From Anabaena minutissima FACHB-250 (GTDB lineage: Bacteria > Cyanobacteriota > Cyanobacteriia > Cyanobacteriales > Nostocaceae), in the NCBI RefSeq assembly GCF_014697125.1, contig NZ_JACJRG010000047.1, positions 1 to 41,086 of the forward strand: a DNA stretch of 41,086 nucleotides, written 5' to 3'. A program made the translations under genes and the position numbers. Positions within the stretch are counted from its first letter, which is position 1. The number at the start of each line of letters is the position of its first letter. A model generated the notes under the pieces. That model did no database searches and was not told where the DNA came from. It was given only the letters and a program-made list of their open reading frames with translations. Below, piece after piece: positions 40,967 through 41,086 of this stretch.

Positions 40967-41086
40967 TCAAAATAGACTTACATTGGAAGGTAAATTAAAT
41001 CTTGAAGTACCTCGTAAGCAATTAACTCCTATCACTCGTTGTCCATTTTGTCGTCCTTCTTCTCCATCAGGAAATCCCGAAGTAAA
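40967..41086 (-). CDS. C-terminal end of the secreted repeat protein
   Basis: Reads the last part of a 57-residue unit to NVSLF and TGA (stop at 40967-40969). Bases 40974-41086 are identical to 1-113. In a circular molecule this is the end of the gene that starts at 452. If the window were part of a longer linear sequence, it would be a second copy. Confidence 0.7.
   Translation of the reverse strand, partial: FTSGFPDGEEGRQNGQRVIGVNCLRGTSRFNLPSNVSLF
40974..41086. repeat. 113-bp terminal direct repeat (circle overlap)
   Basis: Exact copy of the first 113 bases, as expected when a circular contig is written with overlapping ends. The third base of the final AAA matches copy one and not copy two of the tandem repeat. 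Confidence 0.8.

Noticed and set aside
1..41086. tRNA or rRNA genes
   Set aside because: No cloverleaf or rRNA-like conserved stretch was seen on either strand by eye; a covariance search would be needed to exclude one fully.

Overview
The window looks like a complete accessory plasmid of a filamentous, Nostoc-like cyanobacterium. The palindrome GCGATCGC (HIP1, a hallmark of cyanobacterial DNA) occurs more than twenty times. A GUN4-domain gene and several cyanobacterial plasmid-type proteins agree with this host. The first 113 bases recur exactly as the last 113, so the sequence probably represents a circle of about 40,973 bp whose overlap was not trimmed. Joined that way, one minus-strand gene crosses the junction: a secreted protein made of two near-identical 57-residue repeats.

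Layout. 1-0.95 kb: the secreted repeat protein and, upstream of it, a double-glycine-leader peptide. 1.2-2.0 kb: an unexplained block, richer in G+C, with no intact gene. 2.0-6.6 kb: a tightly coupled minus-strand operon of about eight genes. It includes a membrane-anchored P-loop ATPase and three further small membrane proteins, and its function is not recognised. 6.8-8.3 kb: two small ribbon-helix-helix (RHH) regulators, a gene interrupted by an amber codon, and a cluster of inverted repeats in front of the replication gene. 8.4-11.8 kb: a 1140-residue primase/helicase-like replication protein whose 3' coding region is full of TGTTGATG/CATCAACA octamers, possible iterons. 12.0-13.2 kb: an ISAzo13-type insertion sequence read by a -1 frameshift. 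13.3-15.3 kb: phage-like small genes, an HNH nuclease and an odd 5-bp-periodic tract. 15.3-16.8 kb: intergenic, with dispersed HIP1-bounded palindromes, an RHH gene and a 20-bp perfect inverted repeat.

16.85-23.75 kb: a complete type I restriction-modification system (hsdM-hsdS-hsdR) with a decayed PIN-domain gene between hsdS and hsdR. 24.6-26.6 kb: a PD-(D/E)xK-like nuclease with a C-terminal SEC-C zinc motif, a candidate defence gene. 26.9-29.2 kb: a first ParA/RHH partition pair with 21-bp-spaced sites inside the partner gene, followed by a DUF4365-like gene and a coupled gene of unknown function. 29.6-32.0 kb: an IS1182-type element inserted into a small RHH module that is bounded by a perfect 33-bp inverted repeat and carries seven copies of a 15-bp palindrome. 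A related sequence lies upstream of the plasmid's tyrosine recombinase at 38.4-39.4 kb. 32.9-33.9 kb: convergent PIN and RHH genes, a likely toxin-antitoxin pair. 34.0-35.3 kb: a second ParA/RHH partition system with palindromic centromere-like DNA on both sides. 35.6-41 kb: a second double-glycine-leader peptide, small unknown genes, a solitary DUF559-like nuclease, the recombinase and the GUN4-like protein.

Together these genes cover replication, two independent partition systems, multimer resolution or inversion, and several defence modules. Two partition systems and two unrelated insertion sequences suggest a plasmid assembled by fusion. The most likely undescribed elements are the 33-bp inverted-repeat/RHH/recombinase system, the octamer array within the rep gene, the eight-gene membrane operon, the 5-bp-periodic tract and the tandem-repeat secreted protein.
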